DNA of 64,000 nt from AC-49 sp963817035 (GCA_963817035.1 CAWFMM010000004.1:1612001-1676000), one strand, 5' to 3'; positions 36,557 through 45,050 are shown, counted from the first letter of the stretch. Notes: a model not told the origin generated them from the sequence alone. A program made the numbers and translations.

Positions 36557-37810
36557 TTACAGAGCCGCCGAACCGCGCCCGCGCAGCACGGCGTGGACGA
36601 CCGCGCCCGCGTCGAGATCCTGCTCCTCGCCGGACTCGAGATCCTTGAGCGCCGTGAGACCATCGCCGAGCAGGGCGACGAAGCGCGCGCCGGCGCGATC
36701 GGCCTGCTTGAGCTGGCCCTTGCGCGAGCGTCCGGCGAGGTCCATCTGTGCCTCAAGCTGGGCGCGGCGGGCCGCGGAGACCAGGTCGAACGCGTCGGCC
36801 CGACGCTCGGGGTCCCAGACGACGAACAGGTCGCAGAACGGGCGCGGATGCGCGCGCGGCTCGCACGACAAGAGCATCCGCTCGATGCCGGCCGCCCAGC
36901 CGCAGCCCGGCGTCGCAGGGCCGCCGAGCATCTCGATCAGCGCGTCGTAGCGCCCGCCGCCGCCGACGCCGCTCTGCGCGCCGAGCGCGTCGGAGGTGAA
37001 CTCGAAGATCGTGCGCGTGTAGTAGTCCAGTCCGCGCACGAGCGTCGTGTCGACGTCGTAGGGCACCTGAGCGCGATCGAGGCACTCGCGTACCGCCGCG
37101 AAGTGCGCGGCGTCGTCGGGCGCCAGCGCATCGAGCAGCCGTGGCGCCCCAACCATCACGGCCTGGGTCGACGGATCGGCGGAGTCGAACGCGCGCAGCG
37201 GATTCATCTCCATGCGCGCGCGCACGTCGCCCGCGAGCTGGTCCTCATGGGCCCGCAGGTAGCCGATCAGCGCCTCGCGGTAGGCCGCGCGCTCGGTCGC
37301 CTGGCCGAGGCTGTTGAGGCGCAGGCGGATCCCCTGGCCGCCGAGGTCGGCCAGCAATGTGTGCAGCAGGACGATCAGCTCGGCGTCGACCGCCGGATCC
37401 TCGGAACCGATCGCCTCGGCCCCGATCTGCCAGAACTGGCGGTAGCGCCCGGCCTGCGGCTTCTCCTGGCGAAAGAAGCTCGACATGTACCACAGGCGCA
37501 CGGGCTGGGGCAGCTTGTGCATCCCGTGCTCGAGGTAGGCGCGGGCGACCGGCGCCGTGCCCTCGGGGCGCAGCGTCAGTGAGCGGCCGCCCGCGTCGGT
37601 CAGCGTGTACATCTCCTTCTGGACGATGTCGGTCGACTCGCCGACGCCGCGGGCGAACAGCTCGGTCGCCTCGAACGTCGGCGTCTCAATGCGCTCGTAG
37701 CCGGCGCCGCCGAGGATCCGCGCCGCCGCCTGTTCGAGCGCGGTGCGCGCGGCGGCCTGTTCGGGCAGGACGTCGTAGGTGCCGCGCGGCGCCTGCAGGC
37801 GCTCGCTCAC
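36557..37810 (-). CDS. hisS: Histidyl-tRNA synthetase
   Basis: Class IIa synthetase, 417 residues. Motif 1 region PRGTYDVLPEQAAAR, motif 2 SSFFRQEKPQAGRYRQFWQ, histidine-specific LVRGLDYYTRTIFEF and motif 3 GWAAGIERML are all present, followed by the anticodon-binding domain. GTG 37810 overlaps the upstream hydrolase stop (GTGA). Confidence 0.96.
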   Translation of the reverse strand: MSERLQAPRGTYDVLPEQAAARTALEQAAARILGGAGYERIETPTFEATELFARGVGESTDIVQKEMYTLTDAGGRSLTLRPEGTAPVARAYLEHGMHKLPQPVRLWYMSSFFRQEKPQAGRYRQFWQIGAEAIGSEDPAVDAELIVLLHTLLADLGGQGIRLRLNSLGQATERAAYREALIGYLRAHEDQLAGDVRARMEMNPLRAFDSADPSTQAVMVGAPRLLDALAPDDAAHFAAVRECLDRAQVPYDVDTTLVRGLDYYTRTIFEFTSDALGAQSGVGGGGRYDALIEMLGGPATPGCGWAAGIERMLLSCEPRAHPRPFCDLFVVWDPERRADAFDLVSAARRAQLEAQMDLAGRSRKGQLKQADRAGARFVALLGDGLTALKDLESGEEQDLDAGAVVHAVLRGRGSAAL

Positions 37811-38448
37811 CGGCCGGCGAGTTGCTGCAGGAACGGGTTGGTGGCACGCTCGCGACCGAGAGTCGTCACGCCCATGTGCCCAGGGAAGACCCGTGTCTCG
37901 TCGGGGTAGGCGTCGAGCAGCGAGCCGATCGACGCCTCGAGCGTCGGCCAGTCGCCGCCGGGCAGATCGGTGCGCCCGACCGAGCCCTCGAACAGCACGT
38001 CGCCGGAGAACAGCGCGGGCTCGTCGGCGATCGCGTACGTGACGTGGCCGATCGAGTGCCCGGGCGTGAAGTGCACGTCGATCTCGAAGCCGGCGAGCTC
38101 GAGCCGCTCGCCGCCCGCAACGGACTGCTCAGGCTCCCAGCCACGGAACGGCCCGAACCCGGTCGTCCGCATGAACGCGTTGGGGTCGCGCATCATCGGC
38201 AGCTCGAGCTGCGGGCAGTAGACCGGGGCGCCGGTCGCCTCGGCGATCTCGGCGACCGCGCCGATGTGATCGAAATGCGTGTGCGTGAGGAGGATCGCGT
38301 CGAGCGTCACGCCGAGCTCGTCGAGCGCCGCCAGCAGCCGCGGCGCCTCGTCGCCGGGATCGACGATCAGCCCCGCCGATGCGCGGTCGTGGCGCACGAT
38401 GTACGTGTTCTCCTGAACCGGGCCGACCGTGAACGCGCGAACGTCCAT
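37807..38448 (-). CDS. Metallo-beta-lactamase fold hydrolase, glyoxalase II-like
   Basis: 213 residues. Metal-binding LLTHTHFDHIGA (HxHxDH), later His in FTPGHSIGHVTYA, Asp in LFSGDVLFEGSVGRTDL and His in VFPGHMGVTTLG are all present, so it is probably catalytic. Family members next to hisS are common in actinobacteria and are annotated as hydroxyacylglutathione hydrolase-like; the substrate is not known. Coupled to hisS (GTGA) and to the upstream membrane protein (TGATG). Confidence 0.9.
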   Translation of the reverse strand: MDVRAFTVGPVQENTYIVRHDRASAGLIVDPGDEAPRLLAALDELGVTLDAILLTHTHFDHIGAVAEIAEATGAPVYCPQLELPMMRDPNAFMRTTGFGPFRGWEPEQSVAGGERLELAGFEIDVHFTPGHSIGHVTYAIADEPALFSGDVLFEGSVGRTDLPGGDWPTLEASIGSLLDAYPDETRVFPGHMGVTTLGRERATNPFLQQLAGR

Positions 38449-38807
38449 CAGCCGCCGGCCTTCTTGGCCTGCCGGCGGCGGAAGATGAAGAGGTCCATGT
38501 AGTAGCTCATGGGCACATAGAACGCGAGCATGATCACGCCGAACTCGAGCGTCATGGCCGGCTTCTGGTGGAACACGAGCAGCAGCAGGAGCACGAAGAT
38601 CACCGCGGCGATCCCGGCGCGCTGCACGGCGCCCTTCCAGGTCGGCGGCTGGTCGAGCCGTGCCTCCCGGCGCGCCTTGGAATCGGCCTTCGCGCCGCTG
38701 CCTTTCTCGGCCGCCGTCGGCTTACGGCCGGTGCGTCCACGCACCTCGACCATTCCGACCGCGTTGCCACGATGCTTGGTGCGACGCTTGCGCTTGGTCT
38801 GGGCCAT
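38448..38807 (-). CDS. Small basic membrane protein
   Basis: 119 residues: a strongly basic N-terminal half (KRKRRTKHRGNAVG) and two membrane segments, AGIAAVIFVLLLLLVFHQ and LEFGVIMLAFYVPMSYYMDL, ending in a basic tail. No named family recognised. It starts a run with the MBL hydrolase and hisS (one-base and four-base overlaps), so it is likely expressed with them. Confidence 0.72.
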   Translation of the reverse strand: MAQTKRKRRTKHRGNAVGMVEVRGRTGRKPTAAEKGSGAKADSKARREARLDQPPTWKGAVQRAGIAAVIFVLLLLLVFHQKPAMTLEFGVIMLAFYVPMSYYMDLFIFRRRQAKKAGG

Positions 38808-38870
38808 TCGTACAGCCTAGCTACGCTTGGGCGCGACGGCCCAGCGTCCCACCGCCAAAAGGGAGAAACG

Positions 38871-39305
38871 ATGAGCGACGTACCCGGTTCCGCGCCACCG
38901 CCCGACGAGCAGCCGACCCAGATCGGGCCCCCGGGGGCTGGTGGCCCTCCAGCGGGCGGTACGCCGCCGGGCGGCAGTGGTGGCGGCACGCCGCCGGGCG
39001 ATACGCCCCCCGGCGGACCCCCGCCGGGTGACGGCGAGGAGAAGCGCAACATGACGATGATCGTCGCGATCGCCGCGGTGGTCATCGTGATCATCGTCGG
39101 TGTCGTGATCGTGGTCGTCAACAACAACGACAACGACAACAAGGTCAAGACGCCGCCGACGATCTCGATCAACTCGACGACGGTCGCACCGACGGTCACC
39201 GCGCCGAAGCGGACGGTCACCACGCCGCCGAAGACGGTCACCACGCCGCCGAAGACGACGACGATCACCACGAACATCCCGACGGTGACCGCCACAGCGC
39301 CGTAG
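38871..39305 (+). CDS. Single-pass membrane protein with Gly/Pro-rich cytoplasmic and Thr-rich external parts
   Basis: 144 residues from ATG 38871, preceded by GGGAGAA. Residues 1-58 are Gly/Pro-rich low complexity, then one membrane helix (about 62-84, IVAIAAVVIVIIVGVVIVVV) and a Thr/Pro/Lys-rich tail with repeated TVTTPPKT units. No enzymatic domain. Probably a cell-envelope protein of structural or unknown role. Divergent from the hisS group; ends 4 bp from the convergent ftcD. Confidence 0.7.
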   Translation: MSDVPGSAPPPDEQPTQIGPPGAGGPPAGGTPPGGSGGGTPPGDTPPGGPPPGDGEEKRNMTMIVAIAAVVIVIIVGVVIVVVNNNDNDNKVKTPPTISINSTTVAPTVTAPKRTVTTPPKTVTTPPKTTTITTNIPTVTATAP

Positions 39306-39309
39306 TCGG

Positions 39310-40188
39310 TCACCCCAGCGCGGCCTCGATCGTGCGCCGGTTGCGCACGACGAGGTCGGCGGGGAAGCCGGCGAACGCGGCGGCCGGGGCCAGCCCGACG
39401 AGCTCGCATTCGGCGACGCGGGCGTGCTTGGAAACGGCGGCGACGACCCGCGCCAGCGGCAGCGTGAGGTGGTCCTCGACGTTGCATGAGACCTGCGCCA
39501 CTCCGTCGCGGGCGGCGAGCGCCAAGCCCATCGCCCGCAGGCCCGTGAGGCCCTCGCTGCCGCCTTCGCGCACCAGCGCGGCGATGCGGGCGGCGTCGTA
39601 GAGCGTGGCCGGCGGGGCGAGCTCGAGGTTGAACGCGATCAGCGGCGCGCGGGCGCCGACGAGCACCGCTCCGGCGGTTGGGTGGAGCATGGGCGGGCCG
39701 AAGTCCGGCGCGATCTCGCCGCTGGCGATCCGCTGCGCGAGCTGCGCGCGGCCTCCGCGACGGATGTCGGCCCGCGTCCGCCCCGCGGCCAGCGCGCCGT
39801 AGAGGAGAACCGGCACGCCGAGCTCGCCGATCAGGGAGCCGGCGAGCAGCGCCTCGGCGCACGCCGCCCCGCGGCGCTGCGCGTCGAGATGAACGACCGG
39901 GGCGATGTCGAGCGCGCCGACATGCGGGTGTAGGCCGCGCTCGGCCCGAAGGTCGATGAGCGCGATGGCCGCGCGCGCGCCCGAGGCCAGCGCCGGCGCG
40001 ATCTCCCCCGGCGCCCCCGCGAACGTGTAGACGGCGCGGTGGTGGTCGGGGTCGGCGTGGCGGTCGAGCATCCGCACCGCACCGCCGTTCTTGAACGCGG
40101 TGGCGATTTGGTCGAGTACCTGCGACGCACGGCCCTCGCTGACGTTGGGCACGGCGAGCAGCGGGCCGCGATCGAGGTCGGCGGACAT
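39310..40188 (-). CDS. ftcD: Glutamate formiminotransferase
   Basis: Transfers the formimino group of N-formiminoglutamate (histidine degradation) to tetrahydrofolate. 292 residues covering the N- and middle subdomains: AVPNVSEGR at the start, DPDHHRAVYTFAG, GLHPHVGALDIAPVVHLD and VSCNVEDHLTLPL. The bifunctional mammalian cyclodeaminase half is absent. The family is sometimes recruited for other formyl transfers; no hut genes are adjacent, so the in-vivo donor is uncertain. Confidence 0.87.
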   Translation of the reverse strand: MSADLDRGPLLAVPNVSEGRASQVLDQIATAFKNGGAVRMLDRHADPDHHRAVYTFAGAPGEIAPALASGARAAIALIDLRAERGLHPHVGALDIAPVVHLDAQRRGAACAEALLAGSLIGELGVPVLLYGALAAGRTRADIRRGGRAQLAQRIASGEIAPDFGPPMLHPTAGAVLVGARAPLIAFNLELAPPATLYDAARIAALVREGGSEGLTGLRAMGLALAARDGVAQVSCNVEDHLTLPLARVVAAVSKHARVAECELVGLAPAAAFAGFPADLVVRNRRTIEAALG

Positions 40189-40223
40189 CGTGTCCAGGCT
40201 ATCCGCCGACCCGCCCGCGGTGC

Positions 40224-41678
40224 TCAGATCGGGTAGTGGCGTTCCTCGTTGGAGACGGTGATCCAGCGCAGGTTGGTGAACTCCTCAGCGACCTGGCCCG
40301 AGCCGAAGCGCCCCCAGCCCGAGGCCTTGACGCCGCCGAACGGCGCGGTCGCCTCGTCCTGGACGGTCGGCCCGTTGACGTGGCAGATGCCGCTCTCGAT
40401 CCGGGCGGCGACGCGGAGGGCGCGGTCGGTGTCCCGGCCGAAGACCGCCGCCGCGAGACCGTACTCGGTGTCGTTGGCGACGCGGACCGCATCGTCGACA
40501 CCATCGACGGTGACGACCGTCACGACCGGGCCGAACGACTCCTCGCCGTAGATCCGCATCGCCGGGGTCACGCCGGTGACGACCGTTGGGCGATGCACGA
40601 CGCCGTCGGAGGTTCCACCCGCGGCGATCGTCGCGCCCTTGGCCTTGGCGTCGTCGATCAGCTCGCTGACGTGCTGCGATGAGGCCCGCGTGACGACCGG
40701 GCCGATCATCGTTCCCTCGTCGAACGGGCTGCCGCTCGTGAGCGCGTCGGCGCGCGCGGCGAGCTTGCCGACGAGGTCGGCCTCGACCGCCTTGTCGACG
40801 ACGATCCGCTCGGTCGACATGCAGATCTGGCCGGAGTGCATGAATGCGCCGAAGCTCGCGGCGGCGGCCGCCGCGTCGAGATCGGCGTCGTCGAGGACGA
40901 CGAGCGGCGCCTTGCCGCCGAGCTCGAGCAGCGTGCGCTTGAGCAGCGGCGCGGCCTTCGTGGCGATGATCGCGCCGACCTTCGATGAGCCGGTGAAGTT
41001 GATGTGGGCGGTCTGGGGGTGCTCGATCAGCGCCGCGACGACCTCGGGGGCGTCCTTCGGATCGTTGGTGATGTAGTTGACCGTGCCGGCTGGGGCGCCC
41101 GCGTCGACGAGCGCCTCGATGATCGCTCCGTGCACGCGGGGTGACTGCTCGGAGCCCTTGAGGACGACGGTGTTGCCGAACGCCAGCGGCCAGATCACGG
41201 CGCGCGAACCGAGGATCACAGGGGCGTTCCACGGAGCGATGCCGACACAGACGCCGACCGGCTGGCGGACGGCGCGCGAGTCGAGGCCCGGGACCCCGGA
41301 GGCGACCTCGTCGGTCATCGGCTGCGCGGCGGCCTCGGCGGCGGCAGCGAACATCGAGGCGGCGAGGCCACAGTTGAACATCCCCCAGCCGAACGTGCCC
41401 GCGGTCTCCTCGGAGACCGCCTTGGCGATGTCCGGCGCGCGCTCGGAGACGAGCTCGCCGGCCTTGGCGAGGATCGCACCGCGCTCGCTCGGCGCCGTCG
41501 CCGCCCACTCCGGGGAGGCCGCCGCCGCGGCTTCGACGGCCGCGTTGACGTCGTCGACGCCGGCCGCCGCCTGCGTGGTCACGGCTTCGCCGCTGAACGA
41601 GTTGATGACGTCGTGCGTGGCGCCCGACGCGGCGTCGCGCCAAGTCCCGCCGATGAGCAGCTGCTGGGGAGTGGACAT
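40224..41678 (-). CDS. Aldehyde dehydrogenase (aromatic aldehyde type)
   Basis: 484-residue NAD(P)-dependent ALDH. VGIAPWNAPVILG and FTGSSKVGAII bind the cofactor; general base Glu is in LLELGGKAPLV and the nucleophile Cys in HSGQICMSTERI; the C-terminus has APFGGVKASGWGRFG. The overall pattern is closest to vanillin/salicylaldehyde/benzaldehyde dehydrogenases. With a benzoylformate-decarboxylase-like gene 3.4 kb to the right, benzaldehyde oxidation is a reasonable but unproved role. Confidence 0.88.
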   Translation of the reverse strand: MSTPQQLLIGGTWRDAASGATHDVINSFSGEAVTTQAAAGVDDVNAAVEAAAAASPEWAATAPSERGAILAKAGELVSERAPDIAKAVSEETAGTFGWGMFNCGLAASMFAAAAEAAAQPMTDEVASGVPGLDSRAVRQPVGVCVGIAPWNAPVILGSRAVIWPLAFGNTVVLKGSEQSPRVHGAIIEALVDAGAPAGTVNYITNDPKDAPEVVAALIEHPQTAHINFTGSSKVGAIIATKAAPLLKRTLLELGGKAPLVVLDDADLDAAAAAASFGAFMHSGQICMSTERIVVDKAVEADLVGKLAARADALTSGSPFDEGTMIGPVVTRASSQHVSELIDDAKAKGATIAAGGTSDGVVHRPTVVTGVTPAMRIYGEESFGPVVTVVTVDGVDDAVRVANDTEYGLAAAVFGRDTDRALRVAARIESGICHVNGPTVQDEATAPFGGVKASGWGRFGSGQVAEEFTNLRWITVSNEERHYPI

Positions 41679-41757
41679 CTGACCTCGCTTGAGGAGTTGT
41701 ATACCGCCCCAGCCTATATGTCTGACCGATAGGGCGAAAGGGGCCCGATCGGCGGGA

Positions 41758-41786
41758 TTCTGAGCGAGCGATCCGGCGGTTAGACT
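41758..41786 (+). promoter_or_regulatory. Possible promoter of tRNA-Met
   Basis: TTCTGA and TAGACT are separated by 17 bases and would start transcription about four bases before the tRNA. Match to the primary sigma consensus is modest (3 of 6 and 4 of 6). Confidence 0.3.
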
Positions 41787-41796
41787 GCACCCGCAC

Positions 41797-41870
41797 GGCT
41801 GGGTAGCTCAGCTGGTCAGAGCGCACGACTCATAATCGTGAGGTCGGGAGTTCGAGTCTCCCCCCAGCTA
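41797..41870 (+). tRNA. tRNA-Met (CAU)
   Basis: A complete cloverleaf: acceptor GGCTGGG with CCCAGCT (first pair G-U), D stem GCTC/GAGC, anticodon stem CACGA/TCGTG with loop CTCATAA (anticodon CAT at 41831-41833), five-base variable loop, T stem GGGAG/CTCCC with TTCGAGT loop, discriminator A. The 3' CCA is not encoded. The G1-U72 pair and the lack of a three-G/three-C anticodon-stem signature point to elongator methionine rather than initiator; tRNA-Ile2 (lysidine-modified CAU) cannot be fully excluded. Confidence 0.92.
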
Positions 41871-41917
41871 TCGGACGAGGGCCCGGCCTGGGCTGCGAAA
41901 TCGGTGGCGCGCCGCGG

Positions 41918-42313
41918 TCAGCCGACGACCACGGTCAGCGTGAAGCGCCCGACCGGCTTCGCGCCACGCGACGGCCCGTAGTCGGCGAGGCGCACGCGCG
42001 TGCGGCCCGCGCCGACGGCCCGGTAGCGGTTGACCCGCTTGCCTTCGCCGCCGACCGAGCCGGCCGGGAGGTTCGGTGCGACGTAGCGCGAGGACAGGGT
42101 CCGCAGGACTGCCGGCGCCGGCGCGGCGAGCGTGCGCCAGCTGAAACCACCATCCTTGACCTCGCGCAGCGTGACCGTGAGCGTGTCGCCCTGGTGCAGG
42201 TACACCGTCTTGCCGTTTGACGAGGCGGTGACCGAGACGGTCTTGGCGGCCACGGCCGCCGGGAAGATGACGAGTGTCGCCGTCGCCAGCGCTGGGATCA
42301 GTTTGTGGAGCAT
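41918..42313 (-). CDS. Secreted chagasin-type (I42) cysteine protease inhibitor
   Basis: 131 residues with a signal peptide (LIPALATATLVIFPAAVAAK). The mature part follows the chagasin layout: VYLHQGDTLTVTL, an L2-like loop, GGFSWRTLAAPAPAVL, and a C-terminal YRAVGAGRTRVRLADYGPS ... RFTLTVVV. The canonical NPTTGY loop is replaced by KDGGFSW, so inhibitory strength is uncertain. Isolated between the tRNA and the decayed gene strip. Confidence 0.7.
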   Translation of the reverse strand: MLHKLIPALATATLVIFPAAVAAKTVSVTASSNGKTVYLHQGDTLTVTLREVKDGGFSWRTLAAPAPAVLRTLSSRYVAPNLPAGSVGGEGKRVNRYRAVGAGRTRVRLADYGPSRGAKPVGRFTLTVVVG

Positions 42314-42409
42314 CGGCGAAGCTTACGTAGCCGGACCGCGGCGCGGTTGCCGTGCCCACGCGGGCGGTAACCCGGTCGTGCCCGGTGCCCCTTTTCCGCC
42401 GGACACCAT

Positions 42410-42452
42410 CCGCCCTCCGCGCCGCGCCTATGCCCAAAGGCGCGGAGGGCGG
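42410..42452. repeat. Perfect 14-bp inverted repeat
   Basis: CCGCCCTCCGCGCC (42410-42423) and its exact reverse complement (42439-42452) with a 15-base loop, followed on the plus strand by CGCCTTTCTTC. It may be a terminator facing either way or the scar of an earlier rearrangement. The remaining 42314-42541 sequence shows no coding signal. Confidence 0.6.
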
Positions 42453-42541
42453 AGGGCACGCCTTTCTTCAATCCGATATCGGGCCGGTCGAGGATCGCGT
42501 GCGTGCGTGCCCAACCCAAGATGCTCGCGCTGAACTGAGGC

Positions 42542-42645
42542 CTACGCGTCGGGCAGCGCGCGCTGGCCCTCGGTACCTCGATCAGCTCGAGCGTCGCCCC
42601 GCCCGCGCTCGCCTCGACGTAGACGAAGCGCACCCCGTCGGGCAC
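42542..42645 (-). pseudogene. C-terminal remnant of a VOC/glyoxalase-like protein
   Basis: About 34 codons read GVRFVYVEASAGGATLELIEVP and then, after a one-base shift, EGQRALPDA and a stop. The first part resembles the last beta-strands of vicinal-oxygen-chelate proteins. Nothing upstream continues it: at 42646 the sequence switches to an alcohol dehydrogenase fragment on the other strand. Identification of the family is tentative because so little remains. Confidence 0.45.
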
Positions 42646-42647
42646 CG

Positions 42648-42781
42648 TACGAACTGCTGGCGCTGCACGCGGCCGGGCGGATCACGCTGCGCGTGCAGAC
42701 CCATCCGGTGCGGAGATCAACGACGTCCTCGAGCGCCTGCGAGCCGGTGACATCATCGGCCGTGCGGTTCTCGTCCCCTAA
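42648..42781 (+). pseudogene. C-terminal remnant of a zinc-type alcohol dehydrogenase
   Basis: Codons read YELLALHAAGRITLRVQTHP, then after a missing base EINDVLERLRAGDIIGRAVL and a TAA. This is the conserved end of medium-chain zinc alcohol dehydrogenases (the segment with AINDAFxxLxxGxxxGRxVLxP). The first 300 or so residues, including all zinc ligands and the Rossmann fold, are absent. The stop overlaps AAGGAGAAG serving the next gene, so an operon once ran ADH then cupin. Confidence 0.7.
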
Positions 42782-42794
42782 GGAGAAGACGCTC

Positions 42795-43123
42795 ATGCCC
42801 GAAGCCCCGCAGACCGAGTTCTGGCGCGACCTGAAGCCGATCACCAAGGTCTTCCAGCCCGACGCGGCTACCTCGAGCACGACTGGACGGCGACGGCCGG
42901 CGACTTCGTCTACGAGACGCCAGGTGAGGGCCACACCCTGGTCGCCTATGAGTCCGACGAGCCGATGATGGTCCAGTTCAACGTGACCGGTCCGTTGATC
43001 TGGCTCGACGAGGACGGCGAGCCCGACGGTTTCTTCGACGTGCATACCTACATAGCGATGTGCCGCGAGCATTACGAAAGCGTCGGACTGGGCGCCGATC
43101 TCGTGGACACGCTGTTTCGCTGA
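42795..43123 (+). pseudogene. Cupin dioxygenase remnant (2,4'-dihydroxyacetophenone dioxygenase-like), internally deleted
   Basis: Starts at ATG 42795 after a good Shine-Dalgarno and reads PEAPQTEFWRDLKPITKVFQ; near 42865 the frame breaks and the second part reads YLEHDWTATAGDFVYETPGE ... MMVQFNVTGPLIWLDEDG ... VGLGADLVDTLFR to a stop at 43123. In the family about 70 residues lie between the parts, including the metal-binding histidines of the first cupin motif. The product cannot be active. The preserved ends suggest recent decay. Confidence 0.75.
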
Positions 43124-43140
43124 TTAGAGTCCCCGCCCGC

Positions 43141-43893
43141 ATGAGCCCTGACCCCGCGATCCCGCACCGCCCTCGCTTCGCCGTCGTCCATGGCGACGCG
43201 AGCGAGCGGATCGCCCACCAGATCCGGCTCTATCTCGAGAGCAACGACCTCAAGCCGGGCGACCGGATCGGGACCGAGAAGGAGCTGGCGCGGGAGTTCG
43301 GGGTCAGCCGGCCGACGCTGCGTGAGGCGGTTCGGCTGCTGACCGGGACACACCTGATCCGCGTCAGCCAGGGGCGCACGGGCGGGATCTTCGTCGCGAG
43401 CACGGTCAACGAGTCGATCGGCCACAGCGTCAGTGCGTCGGTCGCGGCGATGCTCGCCACCGACAGCGTGACGCGCTGCCAGCTGCTGGAGGCGCGGATG
43501 CTGCTCGAGGTGCCGCTCGCCGGGCTGGCGGCCAAGAACGCAACCGATGCGGTCGCCGACGAGCTCGATGCGGCGATCGTTGCGGCGATGGGCAAGGACC
43601 CGGCCAACGATGACTTCCGCCTCGCCGACGCGCGCTTCCACGAGATCATCGCCCGCACCGCCGGCAACGAGCTGCTGATGGCGTTCACGCGCTGGAGCCT
43701 CGAGGTCCTGCAGCCGTCGCTCATCAGCTACATCGGCCACTCGCTGAACGCCGACGACATCCTCGACCAGCACCGCGCGATCGTGCGGGCGATCCGCCGG
43801 CGCCAGCCGGCCGCGGCGCGCCGGGCGATGGAGCGCCATCTCGCTCATCTCCAGGACGTGCTCGCCGCGAAGGACGGCCCGGCGTCGGGGTGA
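43141..43893 (+). CDS. GntR family regulator, FCD (FadR-like) subgroup
   Basis: 250 residues. Winged helix-turn-helix at about 18-85 (IGTEKELAREFGVSRPTLRE, then LIRVSQGRTGGIFVA) and an FCD ligand domain with metal-type ligands in DARFHEIIARTAGN and, near the end, HLAHLQ. FadR-like regulators typically sense organic acids from catabolism. It follows the decayed cupin by 17 bp and probably controlled that operon; its present target is unclear. Overlaps the GH3 gene by four bases. Confidence 0.87.
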   Translation: MSPDPAIPHRPRFAVVHGDASERIAHQIRLYLESNDLKPGDRIGTEKELAREFGVSRPTLREAVRLLTGTHLIRVSQGRTGGIFVASTVNESIGHSVSASVAAMLATDSVTRCQLLEARMLLEVPLAGLAAKNATDAVADELDAAIVAAMGKDPANDDFRLADARFHEIIARTAGNELLMAFTRWSLEVLQPSLISYIGHSLNADDILDQHRAIVRAIRRRQPAAARRAMERHLAHLQDVLAAKDGPASG

Positions 43894-44954
43894 GACGAGG
43901 GGCCGCGACAGTCGCTGCGGTCATGCTGCTCACGCTCTGCATCGGTGCCCCGACGGGCGCAAGCGGCGCGGGCGACTCGCACCTGCCGACCGCGGTCGGG
44001 CAGATGATCGTCTCGCCGGTCACCGGCCTCGTCGCCGACCACGATCTGCTCATTCGCATCCACGCCGGCCAGGTCGGCGGGGTCATCCTGTTCGGCGAGA
44101 ACATCGACACCCACGCGCAGGTCCGCGCGCTCGTGCGGAGCCTCCAGCGGGCGGCGCGCAGTGGTGGGCGCCCAGGCCTGCTGGTCATGACCGACCAGGA
44201 GGGCGGGACCGTGAAGCGGTTCGCGTCCCTGCCACCGGCGAGCTCGGCGCGAGCGATGGGCCTGACCGGCGCGGCGGCGATCGAGGCTCAGGGCAGGGCG
44301 ACGGGCAGCGGGCTGCTCGCCGACGGCGTCAATCTCGATCTGGCGCCGGTCGCCGACGTGCCGGTGAGCGCGTCGAACTTCCTTGGTACGCGCGCGTTCA
44401 GCCACGACGCGGGCGCGGTGAGCCGCGACGCGTGCGCGTTCGCGGCCGGCCTGCGCGACGGCGGGATCGCCGTCGCGCTCAAGCACTTCCCGGGCCTGGG
44501 CAAGGCGGGCGGGCGCAATACCGACGACGGGGCGGTGACGATCGCGGCCGGGACGGCGCAACTGGGGCCCGACCTGAGCCCCTACCGGGCGTGCGCGAGC
44601 CGGCCACGGACCGTCGTCATGGTCTCCAACGCCGTCTACATCGGGCTGACCGGTTCGAAGCCCGCGGTCGTTTCGCCCGCCACGTACACGCTGCTACGCG
44701 ACACGCTGAAGTTCTCCGGCCCGGCAATCTCCGACAGCCTCGGCGCGAAGGCCGTGGCCGGCCGGCCGAACCTCGCCGTCGAGGCCGCCGTCGCCGGACT
44801 CGACCTCGAGCTGTTCGGGTCGCAGGCCAGCGCGGCGACGGGCTACCGCCAGCTCGTCGCGGCGGCCCGCGTGGGGCGCGTGACCGGCGCGCGGATCAGG
44901 AGCGCGGTGGCGCGGATCCGCGCACTGAAGGTGCAGCTCGGCCTCACCGGCTGA
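43890..44954 (+). CDS. Secreted glycoside hydrolase family 3 N-domain protein, catalytic dyad altered
   Basis: 354 residues from GTG 43890 (GTGA overlap with the regulator). Signal peptide VAAVMLLTLCIGAPTGASG, then a single GH3 TIM barrel: VGGVILFGENI, MTDQEGGTVKRF, LDLAPVADVPV, VALKHFPGLGKAGG and AISDSLGAKAV (nucleophile Asp). NagZ-type enzymes have KHFPGHG and a DSH loop; here it is KHFPGLG and NTDDG, so the usual acid/base His is missing. A beta-hexosaminidase role in peptidoglycan recycling is likely by family only. Confidence 0.83.
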   Translation: MRRGAATVAAVMLLTLCIGAPTGASGAGDSHLPTAVGQMIVSPVTGLVADHDLLIRIHAGQVGGVILFGENIDTHAQVRALVRSLQRAARSGGRPGLLVMTDQEGGTVKRFASLPPASSARAMGLTGAAAIEAQGRATGSGLLADGVNLDLAPVADVPVSASNFLGTRAFSHDAGAVSRDACAFAAGLRDGGIAVALKHFPGLGKAGGRNTDDGAVTIAAGTAQLGPDLSPYRACASRPRTVVMVSNAVYIGLTGSKPAVVSPATYTLLRDTLKFSGPAISDSLGAKAVAGRPNLAVEAAVAGLDLELFGSQASAATGYRQLVAAARVGRVTGARIRSAVARIRALKVQLGLTG

Positions 44955-45050
44955 GTGCGGAGCGACCCTATCCCAATCACCAAATCATTTCCTACGAGAC
45001 GAGAAAGGCGCTGGTAGAGTCGCGTCGGCTCAGGGTCGAGCCGTCCCTCC

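Noticed and set aside
34436..37582. 1048-codon open frame on the plus strand across mnmA and hisS
   Set aside because: It is the antisense of two clear genes, and its product is Arg/Ala/Val-rich with no domain. Long antisense frames are expected at this GC content.
41797..43140. Integrated element using the tRNA-Met 3' end as attachment site
   Set aside because: No integrase, no duplicate of the tRNA 3' end and no mobile gene was found downstream; only decayed metabolic genes.
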